NCBI GenBank assembly: GCA_902562425.1
Contig: CACETF010000001.1
Location: 124,001 to 188,000, forward strand
Length of the DNA: 64,000 nucleotides
Direction: 5' to 3'
DNA from: Porticoccaceae bacterium
GTDB taxonomy: Bacteria; Pseudomonadota; Gammaproteobacteria; Pseudomonadales; Porticoccaceae
The notes under the pieces: generated by a model
What the model was told of the DNA's origin: nothing
Seen by the model: the letters and a program-made list of their open reading frames with translations, nothing else
The model's database searches: none
Made by a program: the position numbers and the translations under genes
Part shown: piece after piece, positions 37,140 through 45,542 of the stretch
Layout of the letters: each line of letters opens with the position of its first letter
How positions within the stretch are numbered: the first letter of the stretch is position 1

Positions 37140-37724
37140 TTATTTGCCACCTAATATTATCGAATCAATAAGCTCTGACAGGCACTCCAGCACCTGAAGG
37201 TGCAATACACTCACCACAGAGTGTTCGTAATCGCTCATGTCTATGCGAAGATCTTTGTAACTTAATCTCTCTGCTAATATGGTATCATTTTTATGGCTGA
37301 TTAGTAGGATCTTAATGTTTCTTTCAACAGCTGCATCCGCAGTTTTTAAGAGCGCCGGATGACTGCCACCTCTGCTTATGATTAATAATAAATCGGATTG
37401 CTTTCCATGTGTAAGCAAAGCATCAGCGAAGCGATTTCCGCCTAATCGATTTTGGCATAATCGGTTTAGACTTAAAGCTGGGAAACCTGGCCGTTCAATT
37501 TGCGTGCCTACAGTTAGATTATCGCTAAAAAGCTGTCCTAGCAGGCTGGCGGGACCATCGTTACCGCAGGTAAAAATCGTGTGGCCGTGCAGAAGGGAAG
37601 ATGAGATCATTTCTGCAGCCTTTAAAATTTCAGAAGCTGATGAATCACCCATTGAAATCGACGCTTCCACAAGACGCTGGTGGAAATTAAAAATCCTTTG
37701 ATTCACTCTAAAAACCTTACCCAA
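37140..37724 (-). CDS. diaA: SIS-domain protein DiaA (DnaA-binding)
   Basis: The 194-residue GmhA-like SIS protein has an N-terminal helix pair, IFTCGNDGPASLLGQLFSDN (sugar-phosphate pocket) and LLIISRGGSHPALLK. The context lpoA-diaA-dolP identifies it as DiaA, which promotes DnaA assembly on oriC, rather than the heptose enzyme GmhA. yraN, which lies between lpoA and diaA in E. coli, is absent here (150-base gap). Confidence 0.88.
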   Translation of the reverse strand: MGKVFRVNQRIFNFHQRLVEASISMGDSSASEILKAAEMISSSLLHGHTIFTCGNDGPASLLGQLFSDNLTVGTQIERPGFPALSLNRLCQNRLGGNRFADALLTHGKQSDLLLIISRGGSHPALLKTADAAVERNIKILLISHKNDTILAERLSYKDLRIDMSDYEHSVVSVLHLQVLECLSELIDSIILGGK

Positions 37725-37874
37725 GGGTGAATTTAAGGCAAAATTATATCCTCTAGTTATGCTCCCTTCGATAGCTATTTGAAATTTTGCTGCTTTTTTA
37801 ATCGTTGTGCGGGTTTATGAGATTAAGATCTCTAATTTTTTTGTTGAAAAAAATTATTTACTTCGGTAGCCGTC

Positions 37875-39788
37875 CTATCTAGGAGCTGCCGAACTAGTTC
37901 CCTCTTGACTATAAGGAAAGTTAATCGGAATGACCTTACCATTCTTGAACTTAGCCCATCCAGTTTTTCGTTTAACCTTGCCATCGATCAGATCCAAAAT
38001 TCCGGTGGCCGAATATAAGGTGTTGGGCAGATATTTTTCTTGCATTTGAGGAAATTTTCTTGAGACGAGAAAAGCATCATAACCGAGGACATAGAGGTGT
38101 TTCAAAGCTGTGTGCATTTCTTTATTAGGAGAGACCCCATCGGGTAATTGGTCTGCAAGTGTCCAAGGCATTGCACAGAATTCGATACCTGATAGATCGT
38201 TATCAAGAGAAATTTGTTGTGTTCCGTTGTAAATATGTGAGGTAGCGTAGATTGGGAGATCGGTGGCATATAAAAAATCTAGCGCCGGTTTTATTTGTCT
38301 ACCCATCGATGGAAAGCTTATGATAACCACAAGATCTATATCTTGACGACGACGAGAATTTAATTTTAGTCGGCTATTCACGTATTTAAGCAATTCTAGT
38401 CCACGCTCTTCACTAGCATCTATATTTAGGGGCTTTTTTAGGACGGTTATAAAATCTTTTATTTGCGCGGGATATCGCACCGAATTGGTGATAATGCCTC
38501 CCTTTTCAAGCCATTTTTGTTCAAAATGGTCAATCGACCGCTCTCCCCAGCCAGTTTCTGGAGCTATCGTTAAAACGTTTCTTTTTCCTAAGAGCCATGC
38601 TCTTTGAGCAATCTGATCCATTTCATCCAAAGGAGATAAGCCGAATTGAACAAAATATTTTGGTTTTTTTTCGACATTGACCTCACTCCGATTCAGAGTA
38701 ACAACGGGAACACGAAAATCTGAGAATTTTAATAAATTCTGCACATTCTCGCTTCGCGCTGGTCCGATAATCATTTCAGCTCCATCACTGACTATCTCAC
38801 TGTAAAGCTTTTTTATAGGGACTCTTGTAGTGTCGTATATTTTTACCAACGGCACACTGTTACCATAGTCTCGTGCGCGATAATATGCAGTTAAAAAACC
38901 GTCCAATAAAGTTTTGCTTGCCGTCAGATGCGAGTCACTCATTGGCAATAATAGCGCAATAGTTTTCGCCTCTTCGCCATACAACTTGGTCAGTTGTTGT
39001 GGTGGTATTATAGCCGCCGGGTGGTCAGGCCATTTGGTTCGCCAAATGTTTGTTTTTTCTGCGCTACTAATTTGATTGTTGGGCATAAACCTGTGTTTTA
39101 TCGCCAATTGCAGCCAGCCAGATAGGTTTTTTTTGTTTGTGTTTTTTTCAAGTTTGATTAGCCTATTCAAAGGAATTCGGTTCAGCATATCCCAAATTTT
39201 ATTATGTACCCTTTGAAGTTTATGCTCGGGGAGTGGTTTCGATAGCTCATAGGCTTGGTTAACTCCGGCCTCGTTATTGCCAATTGAAATATTTAAATCA
39301 ATTAGGAGACTTATCCAAGTCACCCTTTGTTCATGAGTTTGGTTTTCAACAAGTGCTTTTAGACGCGCGTCTGACATCCAAGAGTTCAAAGCTACATAAT
39401 CATTATAACGATTCAATATCTCAGCTTTTAGTAGGCCATATATTAGGTAATTGGCATCTGAAAGCAGTGCACTATTAATCTTTTTTAACGCTTTACTACA
39501 TAGTAAATAATTGTCCTCAATTTTATAAAGCAAAGCGCTCTCGAGAAAAAGTTTGTTCTGAATGGTTACATCTGCCGCTTCGGCAAGCTCATATAGATCG
39601 AGCGCTGAGGTGCGATTTTCTTGATCGCCAAGTGTGGATTTCCTGTCCCTTGATGATTCATCTGTGATGGTCGTTAGAGGTGAAGATGGCGCGCATGAAC
39701 ACATAAAGGCTAAAATACACATAAACATTAAACTGCGATGGATCCAAAAATTTATGATTAAGATCGAATCAATTGGGACTCTATACAT
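37875..39788 (-). CDS. lpoA: Penicillin-binding protein activator LpoA
   Basis: LpoA is an outer-membrane lipoprotein that activates PBP1a. The N-terminal half is helical/TPR-like and the C-terminal half is a periplasmic-binding-protein-like fold (KTIALLLPMSDSHLTASKTL onward). The lipobox is FMCSC. ATG 39788 has AGGTG eight bases upstream but would overlap the divergent rsmI start (39754) by 35 bases. ATG 39728 avoids the overlap but leaves a very short signal. The start is unresolved. Confidence 0.92.
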   Translation of the reverse strand: MYRVPIDSILIINFWIHRSLMFMCILAFMCSCAPSSPLTTITDESSRDRKSTLGDQENRTSALDLYELAEAADVTIQNKLFLESALLYKIEDNYLLCSKALKKINSALLSDANYLIYGLLKAEILNRYNDYVALNSWMSDARLKALVENQTHEQRVTWISLLIDLNISIGNNEAGVNQAYELSKPLPEHKLQRVHNKIWDMLNRIPLNRLIKLEKNTNKKNLSGWLQLAIKHRFMPNNQISSAEKTNIWRTKWPDHPAAIIPPQQLTKLYGEEAKTIALLLPMSDSHLTASKTLLDGFLTAYYRARDYGNSVPLVKIYDTTRVPIKKLYSEIVSDGAEMIIGPARSENVQNLLKFSDFRVPVVTLNRSEVNVEKKPKYFVQFGLSPLDEMDQIAQRAWLLGKRNVLTIAPETGWGERSIDHFEQKWLEKGGIITNSVRYPAQIKDFITVLKKPLNIDASEERGLELLKYVNSRLKLNSRRRQDIDLVVIISFPSMGRQIKPALDFLYATDLPIYATSHIYNGTQQISLDNDLSGIEFCAMPWTLADQLPDGVSPNKEMHTALKHLYVLGYDAFLVSRKFPQMQEKYLPNTLYSATGILDLIDGKVKRKTGWAKFKNGKVIPINFPYSQEGTSSAAPR

Positions 39789-40617
39789 TGTGGCAACACC
39801 TATTGGGAATTTAGGAGATATGACCATTCGTGGTATCCAAATTTTGAAGGATGTTACTATTGTGGCCTGTGAGAGCTCTCGCCATAGTAAGTTACTTCTT
39901 GAACATTATTGCATACATTGTCAAACAATAAGCTATCAAGAGCAAAACGACCAAAAGGTTTTGAAAAAAATTATGTACTATCTGTCACGCGGAGAGTCGG
40001 TGGCATTTATTTCAGATGCCGGAACTCCACTCATTTCAGATCCCGGGTATCGATTGGTGTCGAGTGCGCGTGATGCTGGCCATAATGTAATTCCTGTACC
40101 CGGCTGCTCTGCTTTAATTGCGGCAATAAGTGTTGCCGGGCTACCGACTGATCAATTCAGATTTGTAGGATTTCTATCAGCCAAGGCTTCTCAGCGCAGA
40201 TCTTCTATGAAATCTTTATGCAATTGTAGCGAAACTTTAATATTTTATGAGGCGCCACATCGAATACTTTCTACTTTGCAGGATGCTTCTCAGATCTTTG
40301 GCGCGGATCGAAATGCTTTCATAGCTCGTGAAATTAGTAAAAAGTTTGAGACATATCATCGTGCTTTACTTGGAGATCTTTTCGCACTTGTTAAGTCCGA
40401 TCAGAACCAACAACGCGGTGAAATTGTGTTAGTTGTTGCAGGTAAACAAGAAAAACCAGAGGTTACTGAAATTGAGTCCGAGAGAATCTTAAAGGTTTTG
40501 ATGGAAGAATTGTCCCCAAGTAAAGCGGCAGCTTTAACTTCAAAGATAACAGGGCGTCAAAAAAAAATGTTATATGAAAAAGCGTTGGCAGTTCAAACTA
40601 AGAAAAGGAACAACTAA
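39754..40617 (+). CDS. rsmI: 16S rRNA C1402 ribose 2'-O-methyltransferase
   Basis: RsmI methylates the ribose of C1402 in the decoding centre using AdoMet. ATG 39754 gives 287 residues. Family motifs are GTLYIVATPIGNLGDMTIRG, SDAGTPLISDPGYRLV and PVPGCSALIAA, as in the tetrapyrrole-methylase fold, and FYEAPHRI. It is divergent from lpoA with overlapping or abutting 5' ends, the conserved neighbourhood. Confidence 0.96.
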   Translation: MIKIESIGTLYIVATPIGNLGDMTIRGIQILKDVTIVACESSRHSKLLLEHYCIHCQTISYQEQNDQKVLKKIMYYLSRGESVAFISDAGTPLISDPGYRLVSSARDAGHNVIPVPGCSALIAAISVAGLPTDQFRFVGFLSAKASQRRSSMKSLCNCSETLIFYEAPHRILSTLQDASQIFGADRNAFIAREISKKFETYHRALLGDLFALVKSDQNQQRGEIVLVVAGKQEKPEVTEIESERILKVLMEELSPSKAAALTSKITGRQKKMLYEKALAVQTKKRNN

Positions 40618-40712
40618 CATAACTTGCTACAGAAGATAAAAATCCTATTTATCACATTGATTAGAAGCGCTAACCCAAAAATTTGTTCCATAATGTACGG
40701 TCAGTGTTTTTC

Positions 40713-41357
40713 CTATTTCATAAGATTTTGTTCGTTCCACCCTACGACGTCTTGCCACAAATTAACAATCTCGCAAAATAATTCTGCAGTTTTTATTGCA
40801 TCATATAAAGCGCTGTGCGCTTCTTTGTCATTAAAGCCCATACCCGCCACTCTACACGCTTTTGCCAGAACGGTTTGCCCATAGGCTAGGCCTGCCAACG
40901 ATGAAGTATCGAAGCATGAGAAAGGATGAAAAGGATTATGTTTGATTTTTGTGCGCTTAATTGCTGCGTTCATGAAAGCTAAGTCAAAGTGAGCATTGTG
41001 TCCAACTAATATAGCCCGACTACATTTGGTTCTGCTAATTTCACGACGGATTGACAAAAATATCTTTCTAAGAGCATCTATTTCATCAACTGCTATCCGA
41101 CGAGAGTCCTGCGGATCAATCCCCGTAAATTCTAAAGAGGAGGGTTCAATCACCGAGCCGACGAATGGGGTGATATTCTTATTAATGCTACTTTTTATTG
41201 ATAGCTTAAATTTGTCATCCATCTCTAACATTACAATTGCTATTTCGAGAAGAGCATCAGTCTGGGCGTTGAAGCCACCACTTTCTATATCCACGACTAC
41301 TGGTAAAAAACCTCTGAATCGCTGTGATATAGGATATAAATTTTCTTGATGTGTCAT
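40713..41357 (-). CDS. rnt: Ribonuclease T
   Basis: RNase T trims tRNA and other RNA 3' ends. The DEDDh exonuclease residues are in VVVDIESGGFN (D, E), HNAHFDLAF (D) and HSALYDA (H, D). The RNA-binding basic patches and 214-residue length are typical. It starts 6 bases after pyrC ends on the same strand; the pyrC-rnt pair is characteristic of Pseudomonas relatives. Confidence 0.96.
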   Translation of the reverse strand: MTHQENLYPISQRFRGFLPVVVDIESGGFNAQTDALLEIAIVMLEMDDKFKLSIKSSINKNITPFVGSVIEPSSLEFTGIDPQDSRRIAVDEIDALRKIFLSIRREISRTKCSRAILVGHNAHFDLAFMNAAIKRTKIKHNPFHPFSCFDTSSLAGLAYGQTVLAKACRVAGMGFNDKEAHSALYDAIKTAELFCEIVNLWQDVVGWNEQNLMK

Positions 41358-41363
41358 GTGTAT

Positions 41364-42398
41364 TTAGGTTTCAAGCCGCCAATTTAGGGTAAGTCCTGCC
41401 GCTAACGGCACTAAATGGGAATCTCGATAATCGATCCGCTTGGGCACTTGCCATGGATCACGCACTAACGAAATAAATTCAGAATTTTTTTCTAAGCCGT
41501 AAAATTCAGCGCCATTTATACTTGCAAATTTTTCTAACTGATGGAGCGCGTCTACTCGCTCAAAAGCTTCCGCGTACAATTCGATGGCTGCATGATGACT
41601 AAAACAACCAGCACAACCGCAGGAACTCTCTTTATGCGTGCGAGGGTGTGGCGCTGAATCTGTCCCTAAAAAAAATTTTTTTTCTCCACTGGTTGCGGCT
41701 TTAATGAGAGCATTTTGATGTAGGTCTCGCTTTAGAATTGGTAAACAAAAGAGGTGTGGCCTGATACCACCAACCAGCATATCATTTCTATTAAAAAGTA
41801 AGTGTTGCGGTGTGATGGTAGCAGCGATGTATTTATCGTTGTCTCTTACAAAGTCAACACCTTGTTTTGTTGTGATATGCTCCAATATGATCTTCAACTC
41901 GGGAAATCTATGTTTTATTTGTGTTAGGTGACGATCAATAAATACTTTTTCGCGGTCGAAAATATCTACCGAACTGTCTGTCACTTCTCCATGGATTTGA
42001 AGTGTTATTCCCAGTTCTTGCATAATTTCAAAGACCGCATATAAACCATTGAGATCTGTGACGCCAGATGCGGAATTAGTTGTTGCTCCAGCTGGGTAAT
42101 ATTTGCAACCAAAGATCAGACCCTCACTGTGTGCGGTTCTTATGCACTCTATTGATGTGTGATCGGTCAGATACATAACCATTAGGGGAGTCCAGTCGCT
42201 ATCAGACGGTCTATAACTAAGTATTGAGTCACGATACCTTTTAACTGACTCTGCCGATGTGACGGGAGGCGATAAATTGGGCATTACGATGCAGCGTTTA
42301 AAACAACGCATCGCGGCAGGAACTGTTGTTTCTAACGCGTCTTTGTCGCGAAGATGTGCGTGCCAATCATCGGGCTTTATTATTGAAATTCTATCCAT
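41364..42398 (-). CDS. pyrC: Dihydroorotase, PyrC type
   Basis: This zinc enzyme closes carbamoyl-aspartate in pyrimidine synthesis. The first metal pair is in DWHAHLRD; the carbamylated Lys is in GCKYYPAGATTNS. LEHITTK and GTDSAPHP supply the remaining ligands. The length of 344 residues equals E. coli PyrC. It is upstream of rnt in one unit. Confidence 0.97.
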   Translation of the reverse strand: MDRISIIKPDDWHAHLRDKDALETTVPAAMRCFKRCIVMPNLSPPVTSAESVKRYRDSILSYRPSDSDWTPLMVMYLTDHTSIECIRTAHSEGLIFGCKYYPAGATTNSASGVTDLNGLYAVFEIMQELGITLQIHGEVTDSSVDIFDREKVFIDRHLTQIKHRFPELKIILEHITTKQGVDFVRDNDKYIAATITPQHLLFNRNDMLVGGIRPHLFCLPILKRDLHQNALIKAATSGEKKFFLGTDSAPHPRTHKESSCGCAGCFSHHAAIELYAEAFERVDALHQLEKFASINGAEFYGLEKNSEFISLVRDPWQVPKRIDYRDSHLVPLAAGLTLNWRLET

Positions 42399-42574
42399 TG
42401 GCTAAATCATCGAATTAAAATTGCAACGATTAGATTTGTCTTCATGATAGCCTCGTAATTACGATGGTGCATTCTCTTTTTGTAAATAGACGAATAAAAA
42501 TTATGCGATGTCGCGACGGGTGACTGACAGAATCTTACGAATCTTTATCCTGAGTAAGCGCGATGTAAACGAAT

Positions 42575-43231
42575 TTATTTGGAACATTGGTGCAAATATG
42601 AGTCGATAATATTTTTTACAGCTAAAAGACCAGCCAGTATAAAGAATGCGCCACAGGGAAAATTGAAAATTAATACTTCAAAGTTCTCGCCGAAAGGCTG
42701 TAATACCCAGTTTTTCGCTACTGATCCTAATATTAGATGCATATTTTTAAAAATCGTGCCTGCCCCTAAAAGTTCACGTAATATTCCCACAATTGATATA
42801 ACGACTAAAAAAGCGGTGCCGCAAACTAATCCGTCATATGCCGCTTGCACGACAGTCTTGTTGTATGCAATTACCCTTAGTCGGTCCCATATGACTCCAT
42901 TAGTGGCAATGAGAGGAACGAAGATTCCTATCGAAGTGGATAGCGTGTAGGCAAAAGCTTGCATCACTAAATCGGTAATCGTCACCAGAGCAGCGACCAC
43001 TAAAATAGCAAATGGAATCTTCGTTTTTTCAGTGAGTTTTTTACGATTTAATGAGACAAGAACATTTGAACTTATAAGAACGAGAAGGGTTGCAAGTCCC
43101 AAAGCAAGCGCATTAGCCAAAGTGGTAGCAATTGCCAGCACTGGAGTCATACCTATAAGTCGTACCAGCGTTAAGTTATTAGACCAAAGTTGTTTATTGT
43201 TTTTTTTAAAGAAGGAGGTATCGCTCATCAA
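42575..43231 (-). CDS. rsxE: RnfE/RsxE-like membrane subunit lacking cluster cysteines
   Basis: The 218-residue membrane protein has six likely helices and the RnfE/NqrD layout (NNLTLVRLIGMTP, SIGIFVPLIATN, ILRELLGAGTIF, NFPCGAFFILA). In E. coli RsxE the corresponding positions are GLCPLL and TNCIVVG. Here they read GMTPVL (Thr29) and TNGVIW (Gly112). These two Cys are ligands of the intramembrane 2Fe-2S cluster in Rnf/Nqr, so the site is gone. It overlaps rsxG by four bases (ATGA). nth does not follow as in E. coli. Confidence 0.92.
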   Translation of the reverse strand: MMSDTSFFKKNNKQLWSNNLTLVRLIGMTPVLAIATTLANALALGLATLLVLISSNVLVSLNRKKLTEKTKIPFAILVVAALVTITDLVMQAFAYTLSTSIGIFVPLIATNGVIWDRLRVIAYNKTVVQAAYDGLVCGTAFLVVISIVGILRELLGAGTIFKNMHLILGSVAKNWVLQPFGENFEVLIFNFPCGAFFILAGLLAVKNIIDSYLHQCSK

Positions 43232-43869
43232 TTTATTCCTTCCACTTTTTTGAGTGAATCGTAGCCTTTATTTAAGATAGCATCACTGAAGTTTAGTGTC
43301 GCGAATACTTGTCGTATTACTGCTCTCAGCGTTATGGTTGCTCCTGTAAATGAGTCAAAAGCTCCGCCATCGGGTGCTAAACCCCACTCTACGTCAGTAG
43401 TGTTGGAAAGAGATCGTCCGGAAAATTGGCTGATCCAATGGCTCTCAGTGATTTCTATCTTGTCTCCCAGTCCCGGTGTTTCTTGATGGGACGTTACGCG
43501 GACATCAATAATATTTCCTTCCATATTAACACTAACAAGTATTTTGATATCGCCACTGTATCCTTCTCCAACGGCTGGAATTATCAACGCTACCGGGATG
43601 CCGTAATTCTTGACAACATGGTAATCGCTGCCATTATTGAGCCCGAGTGACTTCAAGTGCGTTTCAGGCACCGATAGTGACTCGATAAAAACGTCTCCAT
43701 CATGATAACTTTTTGGTACGAGTTTAAGTAACTTTTCTTTTTTGGACGAAAGTATATTTGAAGAAATAATTTTTTTCGTGGAGGAGTGCACAAAACCCAA
43801 TACCAGCATTAATAGAATAGCAGGCACACTAATGAACATGATTCTTCGCAGGCTTGCCTTACTTGTCAT
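43228..43869 (-). CDS. rsxG: RnfG/RsxG-like FMN-binding subunit
   Basis: The 213-residue protein has one N-terminal membrane anchor (about 9-28) and a periplasmic FMN domain. The covalent FMN attachment motif is FDSFTGATIT with acceptor Thr168, and HQETPGLGDKIE is conserved. In Rnf, RnfG FMN passes electrons on the outer face. It overlaps rsxD and rsxE by ATGA junctions. The site looks intact, in contrast to the lost cluster sites in A and E. An ApbE flavin transferase would be needed and is not in this window. Confidence 0.94.
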   Translation of the reverse strand: MTSKASLRRIMFISVPAILLMLVLGFVHSSTKKIISSNILSSKKEKLLKLVPKSYHDGDVFIESLSVPETHLKSLGLNNGSDYHVVKNYGIPVALIIPAVGEGYSGDIKILVSVNMEGNIIDVRVTSHQETPGLGDKIEITESHWISQFSGRSLSNTTDVEWGLAPDGGAFDSFTGATITLRAVIRQVFATLNFSDAILNKGYDSLKKVEGIN

Positions 43870-44891
43870 CTATTCTTGTCGCTATCCGCATTTATAACGA
43901 TATACTTATCTATCGTTGGAGCTATGAAGTTGGCTATGAGGACTGCATAGGCAAGGCCGTCTGGATAATCACTCCATCCTCGCAAAAAGAACACTAAAAC
44001 TCCAACGAGAATTCCAAAAGCAACACGCCCACTAGCGCCAGTTGCAGAGGATACAGGATCAGTAATTATAAAAAAAGCGCCGATCATTGTCGCCCCGCTA
44101 AAAAGGTGGAAGATTGGGGACCCTAAACTCGCAGAGCTTCCAGAATCCCAAAAAACAAGTGATAAAATTGCAATGCTTCCCAACATTCCACTGGGTGCAT
44201 GCCAGGTAATTATTTTGGTAATGATCAAAAACAAACCACCCAAAAGAAAACCTAGGTTAACCCATTCCCAACCGACTCCGGCCCACCCACCTTTTGAAAA
44301 GATTTCGTTTTCGAGGTAAAGTTGAGTTACAAGGAGACCATTATTTTGCTTAAAAATCTCGAGCGGAGTTGCGCCAGTAATACCGTCGAATTGCTGTATA
44401 TTGCCAATTATAATCATGATCGAATCAATCAGCGTCAGTTGCTGGGCCTCATTAGAATAAGTTGGGTCCACAGCAACCCATTGACTCATTGAAAAAGGAA
44501 AACACAGTAATAACGTGGCGTAGCCCACCATTGCAGGGTTGAAAGGGTTGGCTCCTTGGCCGCCATAGGCATGTTTTCCTATCAGTATTGCTACAGAGCA
44601 CCCTATGGTGGGTAACCACCAGGGGCAAAGAGGAGGTAGTGATAAGCCAATTAAGACGGCAGTTAAAACGGTACTAAAGTCTAGCGGGCAATAATTAAGC
44701 GATTTTTCTTTAAGGCTGAGTGCAATAGTCTCAAAGACTATTGAACTGAAAATGCAAATAAAAACGTTTAAAGAAACACCCCAACCGAAGTGCCAAGAGA
44801 GTGCCAAGAACCCAGGGAAACAAGCTAAAATGACCAGCAAGGCTATTTGGTCACCGGTTCGATCAGTGGTATTCAGCATGAAATTGGTCAT
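43866..44891 (-). CDS. rsxD: RnfD/RsxD-like FMN-binding membrane subunit
   Basis: The 341-residue protein has about nine to ten membrane helices. NPFNPAMVGY is conserved and the covalent FMN site is DGITGATPLE with acceptor Thr175. The last helices include SGATMIGAFFIITDPVSSATG, the family C-terminal signature (MIGAFFIITDPVS). It starts immediately after the rsxA stop (TGAATG), where rsxB and rsxC would normally lie, and overlaps rsxG by four bases. Confidence 0.95.
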   Translation of the reverse strand: MTNFMLNTTDRTGDQIALLVILACFPGFLALSWHFGWGVSLNVFICIFSSIVFETIALSLKEKSLNYCPLDFSTVLTAVLIGLSLPPLCPWWLPTIGCSVAILIGKHAYGGQGANPFNPAMVGYATLLLCFPFSMSQWVAVDPTYSNEAQQLTLIDSIMIIIGNIQQFDGITGATPLEIFKQNNGLLVTQLYLENEIFSKGGWAGVGWEWVNLGFLLGGLFLIITKIITWHAPSGMLGSIAILSLVFWDSGSSASLGSPIFHLFSGATMIGAFFIITDPVSSATGASGRVAFGILVGVLVFFLRGWSDYPDGLAYAVLIANFIAPTIDKYIVINADSDKNR

Positions 44892-45476
44892 TCACATTAT
44901 CCCACGGAATCCAGAAAAGGCCACAGACATTAGTCCCATTGTAATCAGGGCAATCGGTCCTCCTTGGAGGTGAATGGGGATGTGTGGGCCAGTTATTTTA
45001 TGCTGTAGGTTTGCAAATGAAATTAGAACGATGGAAAAACCAATTCCCGCGCCAAGGCCATGAGATGTTGCTTGAAAAACTGACATAACGTTCTCAGAAT
45101 TCTGCAAGGCGATTCCTAAAACTGCTGAATTAACACATAAAAGGGGAAAAAAAATATCAAAAATTTTATTGGAGCAAACGTTATATTTCTCAATAAAAAA
45201 TTTGTGAAGCGATACGACTGCAGTGATCAACAGCATGAAAAAAAGAGTACGTAAATAAACAAGTTGTAACGACTCAAGAATTATTTTTTCAAAACAATAG
45301 TTAATGCCCGAGCTAACTGTCATCACTGAGGTTGTTATTAGGGCTATGGTGGGAACGGCTTCCCTATCTTCGGGAAGACGCATCGAATCAGACACGCCTA
45401 AGGTTTGCACTAGTACATAGTTATTACTTAGGCTAGCCACAATAACTAAGTAAGTGAATTCTTCTATTGTGAGCAT
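44892..45476 (-). CDS. rsxA: RnfA/RsxA-like membrane subunit lacking cluster cysteines
   Basis: The 194-residue six-helix protein resembles RnfA/NqrE (SNNYVLVQTLGV, YLRTLFFML, NSAVLGIAL, GLGAGIGFSIVLISFA, MGLMSVAFSGF). The two cluster Cys are replaced: GLCPF of E. coli is GVSDS here (Ser29) and TNCAVLG is VNSAVLG (Ser117). A Cys114 three residues earlier is not at the ligand position. It is first of the A-D-G-E operon, 66 bases after metG on the same strand, with GGAG before ATG 45476. Confidence 0.92.
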   Translation of the reverse strand: MLTIEEFTYLVIVASLSNNYVLVQTLGVSDSMRLPEDREAVPTIALITTSVMTVSSGINYCFEKIILESLQLVYLRTLFFMLLITAVVSLHKFFIEKYNVCSNKIFDIFFPLLCVNSAVLGIALQNSENVMSVFQATSHGLGAGIGFSIVLISFANLQHKITGPHIPIHLQGGPIALITMGLMSVAFSGFRGIM

Positions 45477-45542
45477 CCTCTATCTCCAATACACCAGAAA
45501 TGTCAGCCCCAAATTTTTCTAAGGTTAGAAACTTCAATGATT

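Noticed and set aside
37834-37855. AT-only perfect palindrome as a terminator
   Set aside because: Stem of only A-T pairs is too weak to call; mentioned only in the yraN gap.
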